The position numbers were made by a program, and so were the translations under genes. Below the pieces are notes generated by a model. That model did no database searches. It had not been told where the DNA came from and saw only the letters and a list, made by a program, of their open reading frames with translations. A stretch of 64,000 nt of DNA from GCA-2733415 sp964276095 (GTDB lineage: Bacteria > Bacteroidota > Bacteroidia > Flavobacteriales > Flavobacteriaceae). The stretch covers positions 496,001 to 560,000 of the forward strand of contig CAXYDR010000003.1 of assembly GCA_964276095.1 (NCBI GenBank), written 5' to 3'. Positions 18,871-28,088 of this stretch are shown piece after piece. The first letter of the stretch is position 1. Every line of letters begins with the position of its first letter.

Positions 18871-20064
18871 TTATGCTGTTTTTACACGTTTTAATCGCTT
18901 CTTCACATTTCCTTGAACCACATAATGGTCAATTGTTGGAGCGAAAACATTCATTAATAAAATAGCTAACATCACTCCTTCAGGGAAGGCTGGGTTAAAT
19001 ACACGAATCATAACTGATAAGAAACCAATTAAGAAACCGTAAATCCATTTTCCTTTGTTTGTTTGTGCAGCCGACACAGGGTCAGTAGCCATAAACACAA
19101 CACCAAATGCTAAACCTCCAACTAATAAATGTTGCCAGTAAGGCAAATTCATTAATGCAAAGAATTTTGTTCCTTCCATAGAAGGTGCTACTTGGTTAAA
19201 GATTAATCCCATTATTAAAGATCCAACTACAGCAGACAACATAATTCTCCAAGAACCAATTTTAGTAAAGATTAAGAATAACCCGGCTAATAAAATTAAT
19301 AGCGTAGAGGTTTCCCCTACCGATCCAGGAATAAATCCTAAAAACTGATCCATTACTGAATAACTAACTTCTTTTGCTTGCGCTAAAGAACCTAAAACTG
19401 TTTCTCCTGAAAAAGCATCTGGTGTTCCAGTAGCAGCTTGTGCTCCTTCTACCCATACTTTATCTCCTGTCATCCAAGTTGGATAAGCAAAGAATAAAAA
19501 TGCTCTTACTGTTAATGCAGGATTCAAGATATTCATCCCTGTTCCTCCAAAAACTTCTTTACCAATAACAACTCCAAATACAACCGCTACTCCTAACATC
19601 CATAATGGAATATCAACAGGAACAATTAATGGAATTAACATACCGGATACTAAATATCCTTCTTCTACTTCGTGGCCTTTTATGATAGCAAAAATAAATT
19701 CTACTCCAAGACCAACAATGTAAGAAACTAATACTAATGGTAAAATTTTACCAGCTCCTAACAAGAAGTTGTCCATAGTCCAGAATTCAGGACTTAAAAA
19801 ACCAGCAGAAGCCGCTTGAATATCTCCAGCAGCTAAATAATGTTGGTAACCAGCATTAAACATACCGAATAGTAAACATGGTACTAAAGCCATGATTACT
19901 GTATTCATTGTACGTTTTAAATCGTCCGCTACACGAATATGACTTCCTGAATGAGTTACCTCATTTGGCAAATACACAAACGTATGTAACGCGTTAAAAG
20001 CAGGAGCCATCTTGGTCCCTTTATACTTTTCTTTTAAATTATGTAAATTACTTTTTAAGCTCAT
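18871..20064 (-). CDS. nqrB: Na+-translocating NADH:quinone reductase subunit B
   Basis: Large membrane subunit (397 residues, about ten membrane segments) that holds riboflavin and a covalently bound FMN. The NqrB/RnfD motif FIPGSVGETSTLLIL lies at about 245-259 and contains the Thr (about 252) expected to be modified by ApbE. Conserved loops FGGTGMNILNPALTVRAF and MATDPVSAAQTNKGKW are present. It is 4 nt from nqrA and 3 nt from nqrC in a compact operon. Confidence 0.98.
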   Translation of the reverse strand: MSLKSNLHNLKEKYKGTKMAPAFNALHTFVYLPNEVTHSGSHIRVADDLKRTMNTVIMALVPCLLFGMFNAGYQHYLAAGDIQAASAGFLSPEFWTMDNFLLGAGKILPLVLVSYIVGLGVEFIFAIIKGHEVEEGYLVSGMLIPLIVPVDIPLWMLGVAVVFGVVIGKEVFGGTGMNILNPALTVRAFLFFAYPTWMTGDKVWVEGAQAATGTPDAFSGETVLGSLAQAKEVSYSVMDQFLGFIPGSVGETSTLLILLAGLFLIFTKIGSWRIMLSAVVGSLIMGLIFNQVAPSMEGTKFFALMNLPYWQHLLVGGLAFGVVFMATDPVSAAQTNKGKWIYGFLIGFLSVMIRVFNPAFPEGVMLAILLMNVFAPTIDHYVVQGNVKKRLKRVKTA

Positions 20065-20068
20065 AGCG

Positions 20069-21421
20069 TTATCCTATTTCTTTATACATTAAGTCTAACC
20101 CTTCTCTAATAATCTCTTGGTGTGGCTGTTTAGACACACAAACAAATTCTGTCAAAGCAAAATCTTCAGGCGCAACCTCATACATACCTAAAGCTTCCAT
20201 TTCATCTAAATCTTTCACCATACAAGCTTTTAACAACTGCATTGGATACATATCTAAAGGAAAAACTTCTTCGAAAGAACCAGTAACAACAAATGCTCTG
20301 TGCTCTCCGTTAGTATTTGTATTTAAATCAAACTTTTTATTTGGCATCATCCAAGAAAAAGTTAACGCTCTTGAAGTAGACACTTTATTAAATACTGGCT
20401 TGTTCCATCCGAATAAATCATAATCGTCTCCCTCAGGAATTACAGTAACTGTATTGTTGTAATACCCTAAATAACCATCAGGATTTACTTTAGATCCAGT
20501 TAATACATCTCCACCAATAACACGAATGTTTTCAGTATGTACTCCAGAAGCATACACAAATGTAGCTACTTCCGACCCTATTTTAGTTTTGTAGTACTTA
20601 GGTTTTTTAACTGAAGAACCTACTAAGGCTATAGTACGTTCCGCATTAAATTTACCAGTTAATAACAACTCACCAATGATTACTAAATCTTGTGGAGTTA
20701 CCGTCCAAACTACTTCCCCTTTATTAACAGGATCAATTTTATTAATCTGTGTACCTACATTCCCTGAAGGATGCGGCCCAGATACTTTATGCAATGTAAC
20801 ACCGTTTAAACCTGATAAAGGAGAATTTGACTTCTTCCCTACAGAAATGTGTACTGCACCTTCAGTTAATTTACCTAAAGCAGTTACTGCAGCTTGCAAT
20901 TCAGCTTCTTTACCAGCTAATACGTAATCGTAGTCAGCAGCTAAAGGAGCACTTGCATAAGCAGAAACAAAAATAGCTTTTGGAGCAACTTCCGGATTTG
21001 CAATTACAGCATACGGACGTTGGTTGATAAACGGCCAACAACCTGTTGCTAATAAATGATTTTTAATAGTTTCAGCATTTGCAGTGTCAACATTTACACT
21101 AGCGACGCTAGTATATTTTTGATCTTTATCTGCACTGATTTTGATGGTTAGAATTCTTCTTCTGTCTCCACGAACAATCTCTGAAATCTCACCACTAACT
21201 GGAGCAGCAAATTTCATAGCTTCATTGGTTTTGTTGAAAAACACAGCTTCACCAGCTTGTACTTTATCACCAACTTTTTTAAGCATTTTTGGGATTATTC
21301 CATGAAAATCTGAAAGTTGAATTGCGTAAACATTACTTGCTATAGCTTGAACCGTGTCTTTTTCGGCCTCACCAACAAGTTTAATGTCAAACCCTTTTCG
21401 TATACGAATGTCTTTGGACAT
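20069..21421 (-). CDS. nqrA: Na+-translocating NADH:quinone reductase subunit A
   Basis: First gene of the leftward nqrABCDEF operon. The 450-residue cytosolic-side subunit has no membrane segments. It carries a biotinyl-lipoyl-like N-terminal region (DKVQAGEAVFFNK, KFAAPVSGEI) and the conserved SGPHPSGNVGTQI and GSSVKKPKYYKT segments. It has been implicated in quinone binding in other species. A TAAATTTG -7 element lies 32 nt upstream. The nqr operon implies a sodium-motive respiratory chain, common in marine Flavobacteriaceae. Confidence 0.98.
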   Translation of the reverse strand: MSKDIRIRKGFDIKLVGEAEKDTVQAIASNVYAIQLSDFHGIIPKMLKKVGDKVQAGEAVFFNKTNEAMKFAAPVSGEISEIVRGDRRRILTIKISADKDQKYTSVASVNVDTANAETIKNHLLATGCWPFINQRPYAVIANPEVAPKAIFVSAYASAPLAADYDYVLAGKEAELQAAVTALGKLTEGAVHISVGKKSNSPLSGLNGVTLHKVSGPHPSGNVGTQINKIDPVNKGEVVWTVTPQDLVIIGELLLTGKFNAERTIALVGSSVKKPKYYKTKIGSEVATFVYASGVHTENIRVIGGDVLTGSKVNPDGYLGYYNNTVTVIPEGDDYDLFGWNKPVFNKVSTSRALTFSWMMPNKKFDLNTNTNGEHRAFVVTGSFEEVFPLDMYPMQLLKACMVKDLDEMEALGMYEVAPEDFALTEFVCVSKQPHQEIIREGLDLMYKEIG

Positions 21422-21452
21422 AATTGAGTAGATTTTTCTAAAAAATTCGAGC

Positions 21453-21460
21453 CAAATTTA
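21453..21460 (-). promoter_or_regulatory. -7 promoter element of nqr operon
   Basis: TAAATTTG in the leftward direction matches TAnnTTTG and sits 32 nt before the nqrA ATG in the divergent nqrA/plug-protein region. A matching -33 element was not found. Confidence 0.5.
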
Positions 21461-21592
21461 CAATTTAATAGCCGACTCTTAAAATTGTGTTAAGGCAATT
21501 TTATTTATTTATACTGTTTCTAAATAAATATTTTTACTGCAATTAGCTATGGTATGAAAATTGATTATATTTACACCTAAACATATTTTTCA

Positions 21593-22834
21593 ATGCGATT
21601 TATTTTCCCATTTATCATCTTACTAAGCATCAGCATAAACTATGCACAAACAGTTAACGAAGTAGCTCCACCTCAACATATAAAAACAATCATCCTACAG
21701 GAATTAACTTCTGAAAGACAAATTCCATTAATTCAACTTGGAAAAACACTTAACTTTTCTTTTGACGACATCAATGGTGATGAAGCTGATTATTACTACA
21801 AAGTTTCACATAGAAACTTTGATTGGACCGCATCTCCTTTATCAAAGAACGAATACATAAGAGGTATGGATGACCAACATATTCAAGATTACGAAAACTC
21901 ATTCAATACTTTACAACTTTATTCTCACTACAAATTACAAATCCCAAATAGCGATTTAAGAATTATCAAAACTGGTAATTATTTTTTAGAAATATATGAT
22001 GACAACGAAGAGTTATTGTTTTCAAAAAAATTCATTGTTTACCAAAATAATGCAAGTGTTAAAGTTGAAACAAAACGATCAAGAGACCTTAGTTTTATCA
22101 ATGGAAAGCAAATAGTTCAATTTACCATTAAGCCAAGGAATGACTTTTTTATTAACCCTAAAAAGTCAATAAAGACACTAGTATTCAAAAACAACAACAT
22201 AAACGACTGCATTACAAACCTGAAACCACAATATACTATAGGAAATACACTAATGTATCGTTACGACCAAGAAGCTTCATTTTGGGCAGGAAACGAGTAT
22301 TTTTATTACGACAACAAAAACATTAGAGGAGGAAGTATTAGCATCCGAAATTTCGATTTAAACAACCTTTACCACAATAGACTATTCACTAACACTTCAA
22401 GAAGACACCAACCTTACACTTACAACCCAGATATAAATGGAGGTTTTGTTGTTAGAAACTTAAACTCTGACAATCACAGTATCGAAGCTGATTACGTGAA
22501 AATTCATTTTTCGTTAGAAAACTATGAAAACATGGGGAATCGAAAAATTTATGTTGTTGGGAATTTCAATAATTACAAATTAAATGAATCATCTGAGTTA
22601 AAATTCAATATCAATAAAGGGATATATGAAAACACTTCATTAATTAAGCAAGGGTTTGTAAATTACAAATTCATTACCCACACTAATAACGAAGTTGATC
22701 ACTCATTAATTGATGGTAATTTTTATCAAACCGAAAACGAATACACTGTGCTTGTTTACTATAAAAACCTAGGAGACAGATACGATAAAGTAATTGGTAT
22801 TGGTAGCGCAAGCTCCACTAACATCAGTAATTAA
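21593..22834 (+). CDS. Type IX secretion system plug protein (DUF5103)
   Basis: A 413-residue exported protein with a signal peptide (1-19, ending NYAQ), matching the DUF5103 family. In the characterised flavobacterial T9SS, a protein of this family plugs the periplasmic side of the SprA/Sov translocon when no PorV is bound. Supporting segments are DFDDINGDEADYYYKV-type beta repeats, HRNFDWT and an early EVAPPQHIKTI. It stands alone, divergent from nqrA. The window also encodes PorT and three secreted proteins with T9SS-type features. Confidence 0.85.
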   Translation: MRFIFPFIILLSISINYAQTVNEVAPPQHIKTIILQELTSERQIPLIQLGKTLNFSFDDINGDEADYYYKVSHRNFDWTASPLSKNEYIRGMDDQHIQDYENSFNTLQLYSHYKLQIPNSDLRIIKTGNYFLEIYDDNEELLFSKKFIVYQNNASVKVETKRSRDLSFINGKQIVQFTIKPRNDFFINPKKSIKTLVFKNNNINDCITNLKPQYTIGNTLMYRYDQEASFWAGNEYFYYDNKNIRGGSISIRNFDLNNLYHNRLFTNTSRRHQPYTYNPDINGGFVVRNLNSDNHSIEADYVKIHFSLENYENMGNRKIYVVGNFNNYKLNESSELKFNINKGIYENTSLIKQGFVNYKFITHTNNEVDHSLIDGNFYQTENEYTVLVYYKNLGDRYDKVIGIGSASSTNISN

Positions 22835-22919
22835 TCATTTTCATCACTACCTAAAAAACACTTCTTAATAATTAAGTTAAAAAAAAACCTTATTTTTACA
22901 CCGTAACTCCCCCTAAATC

Positions 22920-23306
22920 ATGGTTGAACAAATCACACGAGGAATTAAAATCTCAGTAAAAACAAATTTTGAAGGAACATTTTATAAAAACTATAAAATG
23001 CATTTTGCCTTTGGATACATTGTTACCATTGAGAACCAAAGTTCAGAATCGGTTCAACTAACCTCTAGACATTGGGAAATATACGATTCTTTAAATAATA
23101 CCGAGATCATTGACGGTGAAGGTGTTATTGGGAAGAAACCAGTTTTGAAACCTGGTGAAAAACATAGTTATGGCTCTGGATGTTTACTAGCATCTCCTTA
23201 CGGATCAATGAAAGGATTTTACAATATGATAAGTTTCAACTCTTCAAAAACATTTAAAGTAGCCATCCCAACATTTAAGCTAAGTGCTCCTTTTGCTCTT
23301 AATTAA
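22920..23306 (+). CDS. apaG: ApaG-family protein
   Basis: A 128-residue ApaG/F-box-associated domain protein with a fibronectin-III-like beta fold, cytosolic. Characteristic segments are YIVTIENQSSESVQLTSRHW, VIGKKPVLKPGE, YGSGCLLASPYGSMKGFY and the C-terminal VAIPTFKL. ApaG has been linked to Co2+ resistance and Mg2+ efflux in enterobacteria, but its molecular role is uncertain. Its last 8 nt overlap the 3' end of the convergent gene at 23299. Confidence 0.93.
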   Translation: MVEQITRGIKISVKTNFEGTFYKNYKMHFAFGYIVTIENQSSESVQLTSRHWEIYDSLNNTEIIDGEGVIGKKPVLKPGEKHSYGSGCLLASPYGSMKGFYNMISFNSSKTFKVAIPTFKLSAPFALN

Positions 23307-24303
23307 AATCTCTTAAATACCCTAGTTGCATTATTCTGCCATCCTGTTTAACAGTACAATAGAAACAGTTAGAGTTATGAATTATTTTAAAACTTTTTTC
23401 TAAAGTAAACCCGTTTTTAGTAACAAAAACTGCATCAATATCTACATTTCCATTTGGCGAGATACGCCTGAATCGAAACTCATTATCGTTCAATCTTACA
23501 TCAAAAGTAAACTCATACCACGCACCTGCTGCTATCCCTGGCAACCATTGCGCATTTACATGTAACCCTTCAACAGATTTAGACGTAAGTGTTCCGATGA
23601 AATTTACCTGATGTTCAAGCAATCGATCAAATAAGTATTTTTTGTTTTCTTTAAATTTTGTAGACTCAAATTTCGAAATCACACCATTTCGAACATCATA
23701 CACATGATTATTTGTATCCGCTAACACCACATTACCAACAGTACTCGGCGTAAAACCCAGTGATGACACCAATTTCTTTTTTACTCGCTCATTTGTTACC
23801 GATGCAATCAATGTTGTGGTTACAAAGCGTGCACAATTACTTGCTTTTTTCAAAAACGCAGCATAACGAATAGCACCTTGTCGCTGCATTTTTTGAATAT
23901 GATTCTTCGCTTGTTCATAATCTATTTGATCACAAACAGAAGCAACCATTTTTCCCTCACCATGTGTCAATTTTGGATTGACTGACAAGAACTCTAATAT
24001 TTCATTTAAATTCTGGATTCTATTATTTACGATTTTAGCCTTAATTGGAAACTTTAACTCCCTATCATATTTTGCTCCACGAACCCTTCCATTTGGCTCG
24101 TTAGTAATATATCGTCCGAAATCATGATATTCTAAATCACCTTTTTTCTTATCTATTAAAACCAAAGCAGCATGACCAGCTCGTAAATAATCTTTTTTTC
24201 CAACACCTAAGTATTTTAAAAAAGGAGAAAACCACTCTTCCGAAACCATTACAATAGTTTCCGGGTATGCAAGCACCAATATTATTCCAGTATTATTTGC
24301 CAT
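23299..24303 (-). CDS. DUF6695-type protein, possible permuted papain-like hydrolase
   Basis: A 334-residue protein without signal peptide. I believe it belongs to the flavobacterial DUF6695 family. Two segments stand out: AGHAALVLID (His44), followed by EYHDFGRY, and ASNCARFVTT (Cys157). The order His then Cys is that of circularly permuted NlpC/P60 or YiiX-like papain-fold enzymes, where these would form the catalytic dyad. The C-terminal 110 residues look like a separate beta domain. The gene overlaps the NRDE gene by 11 nt, so the two are translationally linked. Substrate unknown; the fold assignment is inference. Confidence 0.7.
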   Translation of the reverse strand: MANNTGIILVLAYPETIVMVSEEWFSPFLKYLGVGKKDYLRAGHAALVLIDKKKGDLEYHDFGRYITNEPNGRVRGAKYDRELKFPIKAKIVNNRIQNLNEILEFLSVNPKLTHGEGKMVASVCDQIDYEQAKNHIQKMQRQGAIRYAAFLKKASNCARFVTTTLIASVTNERVKKKLVSSLGFTPSTVGNVVLADTNNHVYDVRNGVISKFESTKFKENKKYLFDRLLEHQVNFIGTLTSKSVEGLHVNAQWLPGIAAGAWYEFTFDVRLNDNEFRFRRISPNGNVDIDAVFVTKNGFTLEKSFKIIHNSNCFYCTVKQDGRIMQLGYLRDFN

Positions 24304-25021
24304 CAGACACCAACATTGAGTTAAACATTAATTCCGAAGTAGTATCATGCAATAAATCTTTATAAACAACCTTTATATCTTCTTCTGATTTTTCAAACAT
24401 TGTGATACTTACTGTTTTCAATAAACCTCTATCTATTTTTAAATCTAACATTGGATCACCAACACCATAATGCTCATGGAAATACAACAACTCTTCACTA
24501 GAAGAACCATTTTGACTCAAATATTCTTGAAACCATTGTTTACGAAATGTTTTCATTTCAGAATTATACAAGGTCGATGAACTCCAAATTTTAGGCTCTA
24601 AAGGTAAATCTGTGATTTGAGCGTTTGCTCCATCCCAAATCAATTCAATTAATTTTAATTCAGAATTCCAATCTATTATTAATAAAGTAAAAGGCTCTAT
24701 TTCATTAAAATCATACTGCTGAATTTCTGTAAACACATCATCCACTGCCAGTAATTCCTTTACAATAATCCCTCTACTTTTTTTATAACTAGATTTTCTA
24801 TCATGCTTTACAAAAGCACCGTTTAACAAACAAAGCAATCGGCTTTTAGAACTCGAACCAATCCAAGTTCCTCCAGCAACCTCATCTTTCGGATATACCA
24901 AAGAAACCCCATCCTCCTCATATCCTTTGGGCGGAATCGTTTTTCTATTCACTGCTTCATCTCTATTAGAAATGAGCATAAAATCTTTATTATCTCTATA
25001 AATAAAACTTACTGTACACAT
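24293..25021 (-). CDS. NRDE family protein (TANGO2-like)
   Basis: A 242-residue member of the NRDE (Ser/Thr-rich T10/TANGO2) family. It begins with MCTVSFIY, whose Cys2 is invariant and becomes the N-terminal residue after Met removal as in Ntn-type hydrolases, and has the signature ISNRDEAVNR and GGTWIGSS. Eukaryotic TANGO2 has been connected with haem or lipid handling; the bacterial role is unclear. It shares an 11-nt overlap with the DUF6695-type gene downstream, suggesting a two-gene operon. Confidence 0.9.
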   Translation of the reverse strand: MCTVSFIYRDNKDFMLISNRDEAVNRKTIPPKGYEEDGVSLVYPKDEVAGGTWIGSSSKSRLLCLLNGAFVKHDRKSSYKKSRGIIVKELLAVDDVFTEIQQYDFNEIEPFTLLIIDWNSELKLIELIWDGANAQITDLPLEPKIWSSSTLYNSEMKTFRKQWFQEYLSQNGSSSEELLYFHEHYGVGDPMLDLKIDRGLLKTVSITMFEKSEEDIKVVYKDLLHDTTSELMFNSMLVSDGK

Positions 25022-25233
25022 ATAAAATTGATAGTCTGAATATCTCTCTGCAACTTACAAAAAAATTCATCAGCGAACTCAATATTCAAAAGCTTTACTA
25101 AAACAAAACAACAATGTCAACCATCTCAATTCAATTTCAATAATCCCCTCTTAATTCCTAATACTTATCTCACATTATAAGCAACTATATTAACTACAAC
25201 AATATCCATTAAGCTATTCTTGTAAATTTTTAG

Positions 25234-25241
25234 TATTTTTG
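25234..25241 (+). promoter_or_regulatory. -7 promoter element of pruA
   Basis: TATTTTTG matches TAnnTTTG and lies 38 nt before the pruA ATG. A TTG occurs 11 nt upstream, too close for a standard -33 element. The remainder of the 258-base gap between NRDE and pruA shows nothing recognisable. Confidence 0.5.
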
Positions 25242-25279
25242 ACGACTTAGAAATTATTCAAATTTAGAACTTAAATATT

Positions 25280-26908
25280 ATGTCAAAAGGTTTTTTTAAT
25301 GTTCCTGAACCGGTAAACGAACCAGTAAAGTCGTATGCCCCTGGAACTCCAGAAAGAGAAGCAGTTACTAAACAATATGATTCTTATTACAACGGATCTG
25401 TAGATGTGCCATTATACATCGGTAAAGAAGAAATAAAAACTGGTAACACCAGAAATATGACTTTACCACATGATCACAAACAAGTAGTTGGAACATATCA
25501 TTTAGCTGAGAAAAAGCATATTGACAAAGCTATTTCTAGCGCTTTAGAAGCAAGAGTTCAATGGGCACAAACTCCATGGGAACAGAGAGCTGCTATATTT
25601 TTACGTGCTGCCGATTTAATTGCAGGACCATATAGAGCAAAAATAAATGCTGCAACGATGATTGCACAGTCTAAAAATGTTTTTCAAGCTGAAATTGATG
25701 CTTCATGTGAGCTAATTGATTTTTTACGTTTTAACGTAAAATTCATGACTGACATTTACAAAGACCAACCAGCATCTTCTAGCGGAGTTTGGAATAGAGT
25801 TGAATACAGGCCTTTAGAAGGATTCATTTACGCTATTACACCATTTAACTTTACTGCAATTGCAGCTAATTTACCTGCAAGTGCGGCTTTAATGGGAAAT
25901 ACTGTTGTATGGAAACCAAGTGATCATCAAATATTTTCAGCAAAAGTAATTGTTGACATATTTAAAGAAGCTGGTGTACCTGATGGCGTAATTAACGTTG
26001 TTTACGGTGATCCTGTTATGATTACTGATACTGTATTAGCAAGCCCTGATTTTTCTGGAATTCACTTTACAGGATCAACTTATGTTTTCAAAGAAATTTG
26101 GAAGAAAATTGGTGAAAACATTCACAATTACAAAACATACCCAAAAATAGTTGGAGAAACTGGAGGTAAAGATTTTATAATCGCTCACTCAACTTCAAAC
26201 GCTAAACAAGTAGCTACTGCTATTTCAAGAGGTGCTTTTGAATACCAAGGACAAAAATGTTCTGCAGCTTCAAGAATTTACTTACCAAAATCTATCGCTA
26301 CAGAAGTAATTGATTTTGTAAAAGCTGATGTTGCTTCATTTAAAATGGGATCTCCTGCTGATTTAAGTAACTTTATTACTGCAGTAATTCACGAAGGTTC
26401 TTTTGATAAATTAGCTTCTTTTATTGATCAAGCTAAAAAAGATAGTGATGCAGAAATAGTTGCTGGTGGAAATTACGATAAATCTAAAGGATACTTTATT
26501 GAACCTACGGTTATTGTAACTACAAACCCTAACTATTCAACTATGGCAACTGAATTATTTGGACCTGTAGTTACTATTTATGTATATGAAGACAAAGACT
26601 GGTCTGAAACATTAAAGTTAGTTGATTCAACTTCTGAATACGCATTAACTGGTGCAGTTTTCTCTGAATGCAGATATGCTTTAGAAGAAGCAAACAAAGC
26701 ATTACAAAACTGTGCAGGTAACTTCTACATTAATGACAAGCCATCAGGTGCTGTTGTAGGACAACAACCATTTGGAGGAGCTAGAGCTTCTGGAACAAAT
26801 GACAAAGCAGGATCTGCTCAAAACTTACTACGTTGGGTTTCTCCACGTTTAATTAAGGAAACATTTGTAACTCCAATAGACTACAGATACCCTTTCTTAG
26901 GAGAGTAA
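25280..26908 (+). CDS. pruA: L-glutamate gamma-semialdehyde dehydrogenase
   Basis: Delta-1-pyrroline-5-carboxylate dehydrogenase: oxidises glutamate semialdehyde to glutamate with NAD+ in proline catabolism. The 542-residue length and start match the single-domain enzyme. Aldehyde dehydrogenase motifs are present: FNFTAIAANLPASAAL, NTVVWKPSD, HFTGSTYVF, VGETGGKDF (general base Glu), YQGQKCSAASR (nucleophile Cys), ELFGPVVTIY and the terminal PFGGARASG. It is monocistronic, followed by a bidirectional terminator at 26930-26960. Confidence 0.97.
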   Translation: MSKGFFNVPEPVNEPVKSYAPGTPEREAVTKQYDSYYNGSVDVPLYIGKEEIKTGNTRNMTLPHDHKQVVGTYHLAEKKHIDKAISSALEARVQWAQTPWEQRAAIFLRAADLIAGPYRAKINAATMIAQSKNVFQAEIDASCELIDFLRFNVKFMTDIYKDQPASSSGVWNRVEYRPLEGFIYAITPFNFTAIAANLPASAALMGNTVVWKPSDHQIFSAKVIVDIFKEAGVPDGVINVVYGDPVMITDTVLASPDFSGIHFTGSTYVFKEIWKKIGENIHNYKTYPKIVGETGGKDFIIAHSTSNAKQVATAISRGAFEYQGQKCSAASRIYLPKSIATEVIDFVKADVASFKMGSPADLSNFITAVIHEGSFDKLASFIDQAKKDSDAEIVAGGNYDKSKGYFIEPTVIVTTNPNYSTMATELFGPVVTIYVYEDKDWSETLKLVDSTSEYALTGAVFSECRYALEEANKALQNCAGNFYINDKPSGAVVGQQPFGGARASGTNDKAGSAQNLLRWVSPRLIKETFVTPIDYRYPFLGE

Positions 26909-26929
26909 TCTGAATTTTTATAGCATAAA

Positions 26930-26960
26930 AAAAAGCCCTATCAAATTGATAGGGCTTTTT
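26930..26960. terminator. Bidirectional terminator between pruA and cold-shock gene
   Basis: A 14-bp stem (26930-26943 with 26947-26960), core GCCCTATCA, flanked by A and T runs on both sides. It serves the convergent pruA and cold-shock genes. Confidence 0.9.
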
Positions 26961-26979
26961 GTGTTTTGAAAATAGTATA

Positions 26980-27171
26980 TTAAACTACGCTTACGTTTAC
27001 AGCGTTTAATCCTTTTTTACCTTCTTCTAAATCAAATTGCACTTGATCACCTTCTCTGATTTCGTCTACTAATCCTGTAACGTGTACAAAATATTCTTTG
27101 TTAGCCTCTTCGTCGTTGATAAATCCAAATCCTTTTGACTCGTTGAAAAATTTTACTGTTCCTTTATTCAT
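26980..27171 (-). CDS. Cold-shock domain protein
   Basis: A 63-residue single cold-shock domain protein that binds single-stranded nucleic acid and acts as an RNA chaperone. RNP1-like KGFGFIND and RNP2-like YFVHVTGL motifs are visible. It is a close paralogue of the gene at 47217-47408, sharing most residues and the same immediate upstream sequence (TACAAT...ACAATGAATAAAGGAAC). The domain is slightly shorter than E. coli CspA (70 residues), as is usual in Bacteroidota. It is monocistronic with its own -7 element. Confidence 0.94.
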   Translation of the reverse strand: MNKGTVKFFNESKGFGFINDEEANKEYFVHVTGLVDEIREGDQVQFDLEEGKKGLNAVNVSVV

Positions 27172-27219
27172 TGTATTGTATTAAATTATTAATTACTAGA
27201 TAGATTACAAAGATGATGC

Positions 27220-27227
27220 CAAAAGTA
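27220..27227 (-). promoter_or_regulatory. -7 promoter element of cold-shock gene
   Basis: TACTTTTG in the leftward direction matches TAnnTTTG, giving a leader of roughly 45 nt before the ATG at 27171. No -33 element is clear. Confidence 0.5.
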
Positions 27228-27309
27228 CAGACACCCTTGTTTCATTATGATTCCCTATAAAATTTAGTTTTTAAAAAAAACTTAATCTAGAGAAAATAAA
27301 AATGCACCT

Positions 27310-27342
27310 AAAAAAAAGCCGCCAATATTGACTGCTTTTTTT
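27310..27342 (-). terminator. Terminator of rsmG
   Basis: A hairpin with AAAAAAAGC/GCTTTTTTT arms around a CAATATTG core, ending leftward in a T run. It overlaps the rsmG stop codon. The GC part of the stem is short, so the strength is moderate. Confidence 0.6.
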
Positions 27343-27970
27343 ATGGTTTAAATTTAATAGGCAAATAAACTACCTTTTTGGTTTCGAAAAACTCTTCTTC
27401 ATAGAAATCAGTCAAATCAGTTAACTGTACTGATTGAAACAACGACAACTCTTCTGTCAAATCACCACCTTTTAAATAAAAGATTCCGTTTCTAAGCTCA
27501 TGATTTTGTTCTTTTTTAATCTTTTTCCTAACCCAACCAACAAAATCAGTCATATTAGTTACAGCCCTACTTACAACAAAATCATATTTATCATCAACTA
27601 AATGCGCACGAGTTTGCTCTACTTTTACGTTAGTCAACCCTAAAGCATCAACTACCGCCTGAACTACCTTTAGTTTTTTCGCAATGATATCTATTAAATG
27701 AAATTGCACATCAGGATATAAAATAGCCAACGGAATACCTGGGAAACCTCCACCAGTACCAACATCAAGAATTGAAGCACCTTCTTTAAACTGAACAACT
27801 TTAGCTATTCCTAACGAATGCTGTACATGTCTCACATATAATTCATCAATATCTTTCCTTGAAATTACATTGATTTTACTATTCCAATCCTTATACAAAC
27901 CTTCCAATTGAGTAAACTGATCCAATTGAGTTTTTGTTAAATCAGGGAAATATTTAATTATTTCTTCCAT
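27341..27970 (-). CDS. rsmG: 16S rRNA (guanine(527)-N7)-methyltransferase
   Basis: RsmG (GidB) methylates N7 of G527 in 16S rRNA; loss gives low-level streptomycin resistance in several bacteria. The 209 residues show the SAM motif ILDVGTGGGFPGIPLAILYP, the conserved WNSKINVISRKD segment, RHVQHSLGI and the VVSRAVTNM motif. It stands alone, divergent from the desaturase gene, with a TAATTTTG -7 element 20 nt upstream. Confidence 0.96.
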   Translation of the reverse strand: MEEIIKYFPDLTKTQLDQFTQLEGLYKDWNSKINVISRKDIDELYVRHVQHSLGIAKVVQFKEGASILDVGTGGGFPGIPLAILYPDVQFHLIDIIAKKLKVVQAVVDALGLTNVKVEQTRAHLVDDKYDFVVSRAVTNMTDFVGWVRKKIKKEQNHELRNGIFYLKGGDLTEELSLFQSVQLTDLTDFYEEEFFETKKVVYLPIKFKP

Positions 27971-27989
27971 CTAAAATACTATTTGACCG

Positions 27990-27997
27990 CAAAATTA
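27990..27997 (-). promoter_or_regulatory. -7 promoter element of rsmG
   Basis: TAATTTTG in the leftward direction, followed by GCGGTCAAAT and the ATG at 27970. It matches TAnnTTTG; no -33 half is clear. Confidence 0.5.
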
Positions 27998-28052
27998 GTT
28001 AATAATTTTAGTATTTCTTGGACTTAAACAAGCAATTAAACAATTATATTAA

Positions 28053-28060
28053 TAAATTTG
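28053..28060 (+). promoter_or_regulatory. -7 promoter element of desaturase gene
   Basis: TAAATTTG followed by GCATAA, 28 nt before the desaturase ATG, matches TAnnTTTG. The -33 half is not evident. Confidence 0.5.
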
Positions 28061-28088
28061 CATAATATTAAACCTCAATTTCAACATA

